A stretch of 45,671 bases of DNA from the NCBI RefSeq assembly GCF_000720455.1, contig NZ_JOAK01000042.1:1-45671 (forward strand), in the 5' to 3' direction. Position 1 is the stretch's first letter. Every line of letters starts with the position of its first letter. Made by a program: the position numbers and the translations under genes. Shown here one piece after another: positions 26,374 to 33,605 of this stretch. The DNA comes from Streptomyces virginiae (lineage in GTDB: Bacteria > Actinomycetota > Actinomycetes > Streptomycetales > Streptomycetaceae). The notes below the pieces were generated by a model. The model searched no databases. It was not told the DNA's origin and saw only the letters and a program-made list of their open reading frames with translations.

Positions 26374-27232
26374 GCTGCTGGTGGTGCGGCCGGGGGCGCT
26401 GACCACGGTCCAGGACCGGGGCCGCCCCGGACACGCGCACCTGGGAGTGCCCCGCTCGGGGGCGCTGGACACGGCGGCGTACGCGCTGGCGAACCGCCTG
26501 CTCGGCAACCCGCCGGACGCCGCCGTCCTGGAGACGACCCTGGACGGGGTGTCGCTGCGCGCGGCGGCCCTGACGGTCGTGGTGGTCACGGGCGCGCCCT
26601 GTCCGGTACGGATCTCCGGGCGCCCGGTGGCCTGGGGAGCGCCGGTCGGGCTGCCGGCCGGGGCGGAGCTGGAGGTGGGCCGGGCGGAGTCGGGCCTGCG
26701 CAGCTACGTAGCGGTGCGGGGAGGCATCGCCGTCGCGCCGGTCCTGGGCAGTCGCTCCACGGACCTGCTGTCGGGCCTCGGGCCGCCGGTCCTGTCGGCC
26801 GGGATGACGCTGCCGGTGGGTCCGGCCGGCCCGGACCCGGTGCCCGGGGCGGACGCGTACGGGCTGCCCGCCGCGCCGCCGGAACTGCTGCTCCCGCTGC
26901 GGCCGGGGCCGCGGGCGGACTGGTTCACCGGGGCGTCACTGGCCGGGCTGTGGCGCTCGGTGTTCCGGGTGTCGCCGAGTTCCAACCGGATCGGGCTGCG
27001 CACGGAGGGCGGTCCGGCGCTGGTCCGCGCCCGGGCCGGGGAACTGCCCAGCGAGGGCATGGTGCTGGGCGCGGTCCAGGTGCCCCCGGACGGCCTGCCG
27101 GTGGTGTTCCTGGCCGACCATCCGGTGACCGGCGGCTACCCGGTGGTCGGCGTGGTCGGGCCGGGCCCGGCCCTGGACGCGGCGGCGCAGGCCCGCCCCG
27201 GGACTCCGGTCAGGTTCGTGCGGGCCCGATGA
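26366..27232 (+). CDS. pxpC: 5-oxoprolinase subunit PxpC (KipA family)
   Basis: This 288-residue KipA/allophanate-hydrolase-subunit-2 protein has TTVQDRGRPGHAHLGVPRSG (residues 13-32) and SNRIGLRTEG as signatures. It completes PxpABC. It ends 73 nt before the sigma-factor gene on the same strand, with no terminator in between, so read-through is possible. Confidence 0.95.
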   Translation: MTELLVVRPGALTTVQDRGRPGHAHLGVPRSGALDTAAYALANRLLGNPPDAAVLETTLDGVSLRAAALTVVVVTGAPCPVRISGRPVAWGAPVGLPAGAELEVGRAESGLRSYVAVRGGIAVAPVLGSRSTDLLSGLGPPVLSAGMTLPVGPAGPDPVPGADAYGLPAAPPELLLPLRPGPRADWFTGASLAGLWRSVFRVSPSSNRIGLRTEGGPALVRARAGELPSEGMVLGAVQVPPDGLPVVFLADHPVTGGYPVVGVVGPGPALDAAAQARPGTPVRFVRAR

Positions 27233-27266
27233 AACGTTTTCGGGGGCTGCGGCCAAGTACCGGGTG

Positions 27267-27296
27267 AGGGGACCGACCGGGTCCCCTGTGCAGGGG
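27267..27296 (+). promoter_or_regulatory. Alternative hairpins over the sigma-factor ribosome binding site
   Basis: AGGGGAC (27267-27273) can pair perfectly with GTCCCCT (27281-27287). CCCCT (27283-27287) can instead pair with AGGGG (27292-27296), which is the Shine-Dalgarno region of the sigma gene. The two stems exclude each other. GAAACG at 27231-27236 could be an ECF -35, but no matching -10 is clear. Confidence 0.45.
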
Positions 27297-27305
27297 AGGA
27301 ACCGG

Positions 27306-27878
27306 GTGCGCAGCCCACGACACGAGACCGGACCACCGGATCTCACGACGGCCGAGGGATTCGGGACGTTCTACGAGGACCACATCGACGCCGTACTCGG
27401 CTTCGTCACCCGCCGGGTCGCCGATCCGCACTTGGCGGCCGACCTGACGGCGGACATCTTCCTCGCGGCGATGGGGTCGGCAGGGACGTACCGGGGTCAC
27501 AGGGGAGCCCCGGTCGCCTGGCTGTTCGGCATCGCCCGGAACGTCCTGGCCGGTCACGCCCGCGGGAAGGCGCGGGAGAGCGGTGCGCTGGCGCGCCTGA
27601 GCGGCCGGCGGCTGCTGGACGACGAGGACGTGGCCGCGCTGGAGGAGCGCATCGACGCCCAGCGGGCCTTCAGGGAGCTGGCCGAGCGCCACGCCGCCCT
27701 GTCCGAGCCGCTGCGGGCCGTCCTCGACCTCGTGGTGGTGGACGAGCTCACCCCGGCCGAGGCCGCACAGGCCCTCGGCATCACCCAGGCGACGGTCCGC
27801 GTCCGCCTGCACCGCGCCCGGCGCGCCCTGCGCGCCTCGGGCCCCGTGAGCGATTCCCGGCTGGAGGTAGCCCGATGA
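27306..27878 (+). CDS. ECF-type RNA polymerase sigma factor
   Basis: This ~190-residue sigma-70 family protein has only regions 2 and 4. Region 2 runs FYEDHIDAVLGFVTRRV ... PVAWLFGIARNVLAGHAR (about residues 22-80). Region 4 is LSEPLRAVLDLVVVDELTPAEAAQALG then ITQATVRVRLHRARRAL (about 130-175), the helix-turn-helix for the -35. The GTG at 27306 follows AGGGGAGGA with 5-nt spacing. It overlaps the next gene (ATGA), so the membrane protein is translationally coupled and probably controls it. Target promoters are unknown. Confidence 0.93.
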   Translation: MRSPRHETGPPDLTTAEGFGTFYEDHIDAVLGFVTRRVADPHLAADLTADIFLAAMGSAGTYRGHRGAPVAWLFGIARNVLAGHARGKARESGALARLSGRRLLDDEDVAALEERIDAQRAFRELAERHAALSEPLRAVLDLVVVDELTPAEAAQALGITQATVRVRLHRARRALRASGPVSDSRLEVAR

Positions 27879-28885
27879 GCAGCAGGCCCCGCGGCTTCGA
27901 GGACCGCCTGAAGGCGGCGCTCCTGGCCCGCCTCCCGGAGACCCCGCTGCCGACCCCGGCGCGCTCCTTCGCCCGCCGCTACGGCGTCCCCCTCGCGGTG
28001 GGCGCGGCGACGGTGGCGGTCGTCGCGGTGATGACCGTGCCCGGCAGCACCCGCGACGGGTCCCGGCCGGCCGACGGCCCCACGGGAACGCCGAGCCCGT
28101 CGGCCACCGGTGCACCCGAGATCAGGAAGGACCCGGACGGCGCGTTGCGGTTCGGAATGCCGGAGCCCGGTCAGGTCCCGGCCCTCGTGGACGCGCTGAA
28201 GAAGCTGGGCGTGCCGGCGGTGCTGGTCCCGATGCGGCCTCGATCACAGTGCTCGGAGCCCGGCGGGGGCTACCGCGAGCCGCAGGCGGACCCCGCCGCG
28301 GAGGTCGATCAGCGCTCCGCCGACGGCTTCTCCTTCAAGGTGGACGCCAAGACGGTGCCGCCGGGGTATTCGCTCACCTTCACTTGGGCGGACTATTACC
28401 CGTTCGGTCAGAGCCGCGGCGTCGGCTACGGAGTGATCGAGACCTCCAAGGTCCCGTCCTGCAGCGTCGACTACTCCGAAGGCCTGGACGAGGTACTGAA
28501 GGCGGGGTCCGACTATCCCGTGGGAGAGCCCGCCGGCACGATCCGCATCCCCCGGCCCACGGCCGGCGAACTGCCCGAAGTGGTGCGCGGTCTGCAGGCG
28601 CAGGGGGTCAGCGTCGCGGTGACCGAGTCGAAGCCCGCCGCGGAGTGCACGCATCCGGGCGGCGGCTACCGCGGTCCGCAGGCCGACCCCGAGGCGGAGT
28701 TGCGGGCCAGGGGTGACATGGACACCTTGAAGATCAACGCCAAGACGGTCCCGCCCGGGTACACCCTCGTCTTCTCGAAGCCGGCGGACCCTTCGCGTCC
28801 GGTCGGGGCCGGGGTGAAGGAGAACTCGAAGGTCACGCCCTGCCAGATCGACTACGAGCTGGACGCTCCCCCGCCGCCGCGCTGA
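27875..28885 (+). CDS. Membrane-anchored sigma partner with duplicated extracytoplasmic domain
   Basis: This 336-residue protein has a cytoplasmic N-terminus (about 1-36), one TM helix (about 37-54), a Pro/Ser/Thr linker, and two similar outer domains (about 93-205 and 220-330). Each domain carries a GGGYRxPQADPxAE word, then AKTVPPGYxLxF, then a Cys before a VDY or IDY end. Position and topology suggest an anti-sigma factor, but there is no zinc-binding HxxxCxxC. The paired Cys in each domain could sense redox state or form disulfides. No named family is recognised. Confidence 0.75.
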   Translation: MSSRPRGFEDRLKAALLARLPETPLPTPARSFARRYGVPLAVGAATVAVVAVMTVPGSTRDGSRPADGPTGTPSPSATGAPEIRKDPDGALRFGMPEPGQVPALVDALKKLGVPAVLVPMRPRSQCSEPGGGYREPQADPAAEVDQRSADGFSFKVDAKTVPPGYSLTFTWADYYPFGQSRGVGYGVIETSKVPSCSVDYSEGLDEVLKAGSDYPVGEPAGTIRIPRPTAGELPEVVRGLQAQGVSVAVTESKPAAECTHPGGGYRGPQADPEAELRARGDMDTLKINAKTVPPGYTLVFSKPADPSRPVGAGVKENSKVTPCQIDYELDAPPPPR

Positions 28886-28909
28886 CCGCCGCGCGCCGGA
28901 CCACGCAGA

Positions 28910-28956
28910 ACCGCCTCCGCCCCGGCCCCCACCACGGGGGCCGGGGCGGAGGCGGT
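28910..28956. terminator. Strong bidirectional terminator after sigma operon
   Basis: A perfect 21-bp stem (28910-28930 with 28936-28956) closes a 5-nt ACCAC loop between convergent genes. A second, nearly perfect GC-rich hairpin follows at about 28975-29011. Confidence 0.88.
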
Positions 28957-29036
28957 GTCCGCGGGCGCGTACGCACCGCGCCCGGGCTCCGTCGTCACGG
29001 GGCCCGGGCGCGGGACGTCGGCTTTCCGGGGGGGCG

Positions 29037-30434
29037 CTACACCGCCGACTCCGGGGCGATGCGGCTGCGGACGGCGGACTGGACGTCCTCCTCCTCCGCA
29101 GGGTCCGCCGCCAGGCGGCGCAGGCGCGGGGCCACGCGGGCGTCGGCCGTCTCGGCGTGGCGGGCGGCGACCTCGCGGGTGGTCTCCTCGCAGTCCCAGA
29201 GGCACTCGACCGCGAAGCCGGCCGCGAAGGAGGGGTCCGTGCTGGCGAGGGCCCGCGCGGCGCGGCCGCGCAGGTGAGAGGAGGACGTCTCCCGGTAGAT
29301 GTGTCGCAGGACGGGGGCCGCGCAGCCGATGGCGAGCCGGCCGGCTCCGTCGACCAGCGCGAACAGGCGTGCCGTGTCGGGGCCCGAGCCGCGGACGGTG
29401 GAGCGCAGCGCGCTCAGGACCAGGGGTGCGTCCTCGGCTCCGCCCCGGGCGGCCAGGGTGGCCGCTGCGGCCTCGCCGAGGGCGTCGGGCCGGTGCACCC
29501 AGCGCCTGGCCCGTTCGACGGCCTCGGGGCCGCACATGCGCTCGTACGCGGCGACGGCGGGCTCGTCGGCGGCGGCTTCGATGAGGTCCAGTACGGCCGG
29601 GTTGCCCGGCTCGGCGAGGACCAGGTGGTGCAGGGCGGTGGCCCGGGCGGCCTCGCCGTCGGCGCCGGCGGCGGCCGCGAGGATGGCGGAGCGGTCCTCG
29701 GGCTGGGCCACGGCGGCGAGGCAGCGGGCTGCGGGCACGTGCAGGGGGGTGCCGCGGCGCAGGCCGTCGGCGGCCCAGTCGAAGACGGCCTGGACGCCCC
29801 AGCCGGGCCGGGGGCCGCTCGGCGTCAGCTGGCGCTGCCAGCGGTCGAAGGAGCCCTGCCGGCGGGCGGCGCTCAAGCGCTCCCCGTACAGCGGCGACTC
29901 CTCCCACAGGCACCACGGCCGGGGCTCGTAGGCGTCGCGGACGGCGGCGGCCAGCCGCGCCTCGCCCTCCGCGGTGGCGGGGAAGCGGGCGAGGACGGGT
30001 GCGGCCAGTGACCGCAGCCCCTCGTCGTCGTCGCGCAGGGCGAGCTCGTCGAGGGCCCAGGCCCAGTTCGCCCCGGAGGCGGCGTAGCGGCGCAGCAGCA
30101 TGAGCGCGTCGTCGCGGCCGTACGAGGCCAGGTGGCCCAGGACGGACAGGGCGAGGCCCGTGCGGTGGTCCGTGTCGTCGACGAGGTCGTCGGCGCTGAA
30201 GAGGTGGCTCTCGATCTCGCCGAGGGGGCCGTCGAGGTCGAGGTAGAGCCTGGCGTAGTACAGCGAGCGGTTCTCGACCTGCCAGTCCTGGCGCGGATCA
30301 CGGAGCACGCACTGGTTGAGGGCCGCGAGGGCCTCCGCCCTGGGCGCCGCGAGTGCGTGCAGCGTGCCGTCGCCACGGCCCCGCTGGAGGAGGCCGAGCA
30401 GGGTACCGCTCGGCGCTATGACTGGTTCGAACAT
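29037..30434 (-). CDS. HEAT-repeat-like alpha-solenoid protein
   Basis: This 465-residue soluble protein consists of repeated helical pairs rich in Ala and Leu (for example LALSVLGHLASYGRDDALMLLRRYAASG, shown here as LALSVLGHLASYGRDD; and APVLRHIYRETSSSHLRGRA, ARALASTDPSFAAGFAVE). This is typical of HEAT/armadillo scaffolds that bind other macromolecules. No catalytic motif or signal peptide is visible. The ATG at 30434 begins MFEPVIAPSG, with GAGG 10 nt upstream. A possible 20-codon ORF lies 46 nt upstream on the same strand. Partner and role are unknown. Confidence 0.8.
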   Translation of the reverse strand: MFEPVIAPSGTLLGLLQRGRGDGTLHALAAPRAEALAALNQCVLRDPRQDWQVENRSLYYARLYLDLDGPLGEIESHLFSADDLVDDTDHRTGLALSVLGHLASYGRDDALMLLRRYAASGANWAWALDELALRDDDEGLRSLAAPVLARFPATAEGEARLAAAVRDAYEPRPWCLWEESPLYGERLSAARRQGSFDRWQRQLTPSGPRPGWGVQAVFDWAADGLRRGTPLHVPAARCLAAVAQPEDRSAILAAAAGADGEAARATALHHLVLAEPGNPAVLDLIEAAADEPAVAAYERMCGPEAVERARRWVHRPDALGEAAAATLAARGGAEDAPLVLSALRSTVRGSGPDTARLFALVDGAGRLAIGCAAPVLRHIYRETSSSHLRGRAARALASTDPSFAAGFAVECLWDCEETTREVAARHAETADARVAPRLRRLAADPAEEEDVQSAVRSRIAPESAV

Positions 30435-30480
30435 GGGAATGGCCTCAAATCAAGCTGGGGACGCAACCGGGAATCGGGAT

Positions 30481-30543
30481 TCACAGGGCCGCGTAACAGC
30501 ATGTGAGGACGTCCGCCGTCTTGTTCCGCTCGATGTAGACCAT
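30481..30543 (-). CDS. Possible 20-residue leader peptide or small peptide
   Basis: On the minus strand ATG at 30543 opens a 20-codon frame reading MVYIERNKTA then DVLTCCYAAL and ending in TGA. GAGAAGG lies just before the ATG. 18 of 20 sense codons end in G or C, as in real genes here. The stop is 46 nt before the HEAT-like gene start. It could be a regulatory upstream ORF, a peptide product or chance. The adjacent Cys pair is notable, but no modification enzyme is nearby. Confidence 0.35.
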   Translation of the reverse strand: MVYIERNKTADVLTCCYAAL

Positions 30544-30754
30544 TGCCTTCTCACTCTCGTCGGTGGTTCGTGACCAGGGTTGGCCGGACCGGGCCGGGAC
30601 ACCCTTCGTGTCCTGGCCGTCTGCCCGTCCCCCGTGCTCGCGAATCGAATCCGACGCCATGATGGCCCAGCCGGTTTGTGCGCCGCGACCACATTTACGG
30701 CCGCCGTGACCAACCTGTGAGGTCTGTACCGGTCCTGGCCCGGCAAAAAGCGGA
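30544..30754. other. Intergenic region upstream of HEAT-like gene
   Basis: With 30435-30480 and the small ORF, this makes a 320-bp gap between the HEAT-like and ankyrin genes, both on the minus strand. It contains a 6-bp hairpin (GGACAC/GTGTCC, 30597-30615) and no conserved gene. It must carry the HEAT gene promoter, but I cannot place it. Confidence 0.4.
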
Positions 30755-31171
30755 CTACTTGGCTCCGAAGAGTTCCAGCAGGTCGGCCTTGGCGAACATG
30801 CGCGCCGTGTCCACGGCGGAGGGGGTTCCGGCGTTCGGGTCGGCCCCTCCGGCGAGCAGCGCGCGGATCACCGCCTCCTCCCCCTTGAAGACCGCTCCGG
30901 CGAGCGGGGTCTGGCCGCGGTCGTTGGCGCGGTCGGCCTCGGCGCCGCGGGCCAGCAGGGCCGCGACGGTGTCGGCGTGGCCGTGGTAGGCCGCGAGCAT
31001 GACGAGCGTGTCGCCGCGGTCGTTGGTGAGGTTCGCCGGGACCCCGGCGTCGAGGTACGCGGCGAGCCGGTCGCTCTCACCCTGTCGGGCGAGGTCGAAG
31101 ATCTTGGTCGCCAGTTCGATGACGTCCTCGTCGGGGCCTTCCGGGGAGGTGCCTTCGGGGTGCTCGCTCAT
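30755..31171 (-). CDS. Ankyrin-repeat protein
   Basis: This 138-residue protein has about three ankyrin repeats (DRGDTLVMLAAYHGHADTVAA, cut here to GDTLVMLAAYHGHADTV; and GQTPLAGAVFKGEEAVIRAL), spanning about residues 30-125. Such small soluble bacterial ankyrin proteins act as binding partners; no ligand is evident. An acidic N-terminus precedes the repeats. It is divergent from smeA. AAGG lies 11 nt before the ATG. Confidence 0.9.
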   Translation of the reverse strand: MSEHPEGTSPEGPDEDVIELATKIFDLARQGESDRLAAYLDAGVPANLTNDRGDTLVMLAAYHGHADTVAALLARGAEADRANDRGQTPLAGAVFKGEEAVIRALLAGGADPNAGTPSAVDTARMFAKADLLELFGAK

Positions 31172-31474
31172 CGTGCGTACCGCCTTTCACTCGCTGCTGG
31201 CATCAAGCTTCCCCAGGCCGTGCGGGGCAGGGGTGCGCACGGCACTGCGTCCGTACGGGTGAATCGCCAGAGTAGCGCCCTGGCCTGGGCATGTCCGGGT
31301 CGGGCCGAGGCAGGGATCACCCGGGACCGGTGTGCGGCGGCCGCGCCAGCCGGACTGCGCCGGTCAAGTGAAAAACCACCAGATTCACCCGTATGCACCT
31401 TTTTTCGCATTGATACTTCCTGTGAGCCTGGAACAACTGATGGTGACTGTCCCCACCAACCAGGAGAACCTCTC
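31172..31474. promoter_or_regulatory. Divergent region ankyrin gene / smeA
   Basis: This 303-bp gap holds no gene. The half near smeA is unusually A/T-rich for this genome (about 31365-31430, with a CTTTTTTCG run), as expected for a developmentally controlled promoter. No WhiA-type GACAC word is clear near the start. Confidence 0.4.
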
Positions 31475-31669
31475 ATGGTCCTGTCCATCTCAGGCGTGGT
31501 CCTGCTCGGCATCATCTGCTTCCTGTTCTTCAAGAAGGACGGGATGAAGCTGACGCACGCGTTCGTCTGCTCGCTCTTCGGCTTCTTCCTCGCCGGCTCC
31601 GCCATCGCCCCGAGCATCACGGCGAGCACCGCGAGCCTTGCGAGCCTGCTCGGCGGGATCAAGCTCTAG
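31475..31669 (+). CDS. smeA: SmeA-type small membrane protein of sporulation
   Basis: This 64-residue protein has a TM helix at about 2-20 (VLSISGVVLLGIICFLFF), a KKDGMK turn, and a second hydrophobic segment at about 28-47. AGGAGA lies 7 nt before the ATG. In S. coelicolor, SmeA is a small membrane protein of sporulation septa needed to place SffA, and smeA-sffA mutants have defects in spore maturation, chromosome segregation and septum placement. Size, topology and the FtsK-like gene 64 nt downstream make the assignment good. Similar genes also occur on conjugative plasmids. Confidence 0.88.
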   Translation: MVLSISGVVLLGIICFLFFKKDGMKLTHAFVCSLFGFFLAGSAIAPSITASTASLASLLGGIKL

Positions 31670-31733
31670 CCGCCGCCGAGCAGGTACACCAGCCCCACCC
31701 GGAACACGCTCACCACAACTCCAGGAGACGCCC

Positions 31734-33308
31734 GTGGCCCGGCGCCCACTCCCCCGCATTCTCAGCAGCGGCACCGCGTCGCTGGCCCGGGGCCGCGACT
31801 TCGCTCGCACGGCCGCCGACAGTGCCACGGACGTCCTCCATCCGCTCCTCGTCATCGGACGCGGCCTGCGCATCCTGGCCGCGGCCGGGCGGCGCAGATG
31901 GTCCGAGACGCCCAAGGACAAGCGCGGCCCCGCCCTGTTCCTGGGCGCGGCCTGCGTCCTCGTGGTCGCGCTCGTCCCCTACGGCCCGCTCCTCGCCCTG
32001 ATCACCCTCATGGCGGCGGCGGCCTGGCGGGGACGCGACCGCACCCCGGTGAAGGCCGGACCCAGCGATGCCGAGGCCGAACGGCTCGGCTCCCTCTACG
32101 AAGCCCTCGTGCCGTACTTCTCCATCCCGGAGGATCCGAGTCCGCTCTTCGCCCACGGCGGGGAGTGGGACAAGGCCTTCAGCGGCTACGAGTTCGACGA
32201 GGCGGGCCGGCTCACCCGGCTCCACATCCGCTACCCGGCCTACTTCACCGACGGCGAGGCCTCCTCACGGGCCCGGATCGAGGCACTGCTGCACGCCAAG
32301 TCCGGGCGCGGAAGGGAGTACCGATTCGACTGGGACGAGGAGGGCAACCAGCTCGACCTGAGCGTGCTGGCGGCGCTGCCGACGGGCATCGCCGCCCAGC
32401 CGTTCGTCACCTCCCCCGGCGAGAGCGTGCTCGGCTTCACCGACTCCGCGAGCGTGCAGCGCACCCTGCCGGTGCTGGAGGGCGAGCAGCCGCGCGACGT
32501 CCCGCCGGTCATCTGGCGGACCGGGCCCCGCTCCACCGAACCCCACCTGCTCGCCGTCGGCCAGCCCGGCAGCGGCACCTCCACCCTGCTCCGCTCGCTC
32601 GCGCTCCAGGCCCTGCGGCACGGCGCCGACGTATTGATCGTCGACGGCGGCGGCAGCGGCGAGTACGCATGCCTGACCGGCCGAGCGGGCGTCCTCGCCG
32701 TGGAGTGCGGGCCGGTCGGCGCCGTGGCCACCCTGGAATGGGCCGCGCAGGAGACCGAACGGCGGCTCATCGCCACCCACCGGGCCCGCGAGGCCGGCCG
32801 GCCCGCGCCGGAGGACACCCGGCGCCCGCTGTGGATCCTGCTGGACCAGCCGAGCGTGCTCGCGCACCTGGCCGTCGCCGAGGGCGGACCCGACCCGATG
32901 ACCCACCTGCAGGTACCACTGCGGCACGGGCGGCCGGCGCACGTCACGGTGGTCGTCGCCGAGCAGTTCGACCACCTGGAGCTGCTGCACGACGCGGTGT
33001 GGCAGCACACGCGGGCCCGGATCGTGCTCGGGCCCGCCGCGATCCAGCAGATCACCGACGTCCTGGGGCTGCCGCCGCACACCACGCCCACGAGCCAGGT
33101 GCCGCCGGGGCGGGGGTACGCGCGGCTCGGGACCGGTGCCGTGCACCGGCTGCAGGTGCCGGCCACGCCGGACCCCTATGACGAGGGCACGCATGCGGGG
33201 TACCGGCAGGCGGTGCTCGAACTCCTCCCGGAGCGGCAGCCCGCTCCGGGGCCGGCCCTGGCCAAGGCCGGGGGCGCGGCGGTGCTCGACGCTCCGGAGC
33301 GGGCGTAG
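31734..33308 (+). CDS. sffA: SffA, SpoIIIE/FtsK-like septal protein
   Basis: This 524-residue protein has two close TM segments (about 64-95) and an FtsK-like ATPase half (about 250-480). The P-loop reads VGQPGSGTSTLL, so the catalytic Lys is Thr (about residue 282). A hydrophobic strand, LWILLDQPSVLAHLA, stands where Walker B is expected. No gamma DNA-reading domain is present. In S. coelicolor, SffA sits at sporulation septa through SmeA and does not replace FtsK as a translocase, which fits a non-canonical P-loop. The GTG at 31734 follows AGGAGA with 5-nt spacing. Confidence 0.88.
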   Translation: MARRPLPRILSSGTASLARGRDFARTAADSATDVLHPLLVIGRGLRILAAAGRRRWSETPKDKRGPALFLGAACVLVVALVPYGPLLALITLMAAAAWRGRDRTPVKAGPSDAEAERLGSLYEALVPYFSIPEDPSPLFAHGGEWDKAFSGYEFDEAGRLTRLHIRYPAYFTDGEASSRARIEALLHAKSGRGREYRFDWDEEGNQLDLSVLAALPTGIAAQPFVTSPGESVLGFTDSASVQRTLPVLEGEQPRDVPPVIWRTGPRSTEPHLLAVGQPGSGTSTLLRSLALQALRHGADVLIVDGGGSGEYACLTGRAGVLAVECGPVGAVATLEWAAQETERRLIATHRAREAGRPAPEDTRRPLWILLDQPSVLAHLAVAEGGPDPMTHLQVPLRHGRPAHVTVVVAEQFDHLELLHDAVWQHTRARIVLGPAAIQQITDVLGLPPHTTPTSQVPPGRGYARLGTGAVHRLQVPATPDPYDEGTHAGYRQAVLELLPERQPAPGPALAKAGGAAVLDAPERA

Positions 33309-33346
33309 CCGGCGCCCCGGCCGGGCGGTGCCGTGGCCCTGGCGCC

Positions 33347-33373
33347 GGCTCTGGCTCTGGCTCTGGCTCTGGC
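33347..33373. repeat. Hexanucleotide tandem repeat (GGCTCT)4.5
   Basis: Four and a half perfect copies of GGCTCT lie 38 bp after the sffA stop. Such runs are prone to slippage and would differ between strains. Confidence 0.8.
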
Positions 33374-33423
33374 GGTGTGCCGGGGCCCTGGCCGGGCGGG
33401 GCCGGTGGGGTGGGGCCGGTGCC

Positions 33424-33537
33424 AGGGCGGGGTGTCGTCCGGGACTCATGATTTATGGCGCCCTGTCGGGGCTTCGCCGGCGCGGGCGATACCGCGCCGA
33501 CACATCACGTTCCACGTCCCGGACGACACCCCGCCCT
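33424..33537. repeat. 22-bp perfect inverted repeat with 70-nt spacer
   Basis: Arms 33424-33445 and 33516-33537 are perfect reverse complements. The spacer itself can fold (GGCGCGG 33479-33485 with CCGCGCC 33492-33498) and holds a short A/T-rich TCATGATTTATGG. It lies between convergent genes (stops at 33308 and 33606). It could be a large structured terminator or a small inverted-repeat element; no target-site duplication is seen. Confidence 0.75.
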
Positions 33538-33605
33538 GTCCCCGAACCTGGGGCGATCTTCCCGAACAGTCCCCGCTGCCGCCGGCCGTACCGGCTTCCG
33601 AGCGC

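Noticed and set aside
30424..30431. GGTTCGAAC as a tRNA T-loop
   Set aside because: It lies at the start of the HEAT-like coding sequence and lacks the other tRNA arms.
31638..31733. N-terminal extension of SffA
   Set aside because: The GTG at 31734 has a good ribosome binding site, and the upstream codons overlap smeA without coding character.
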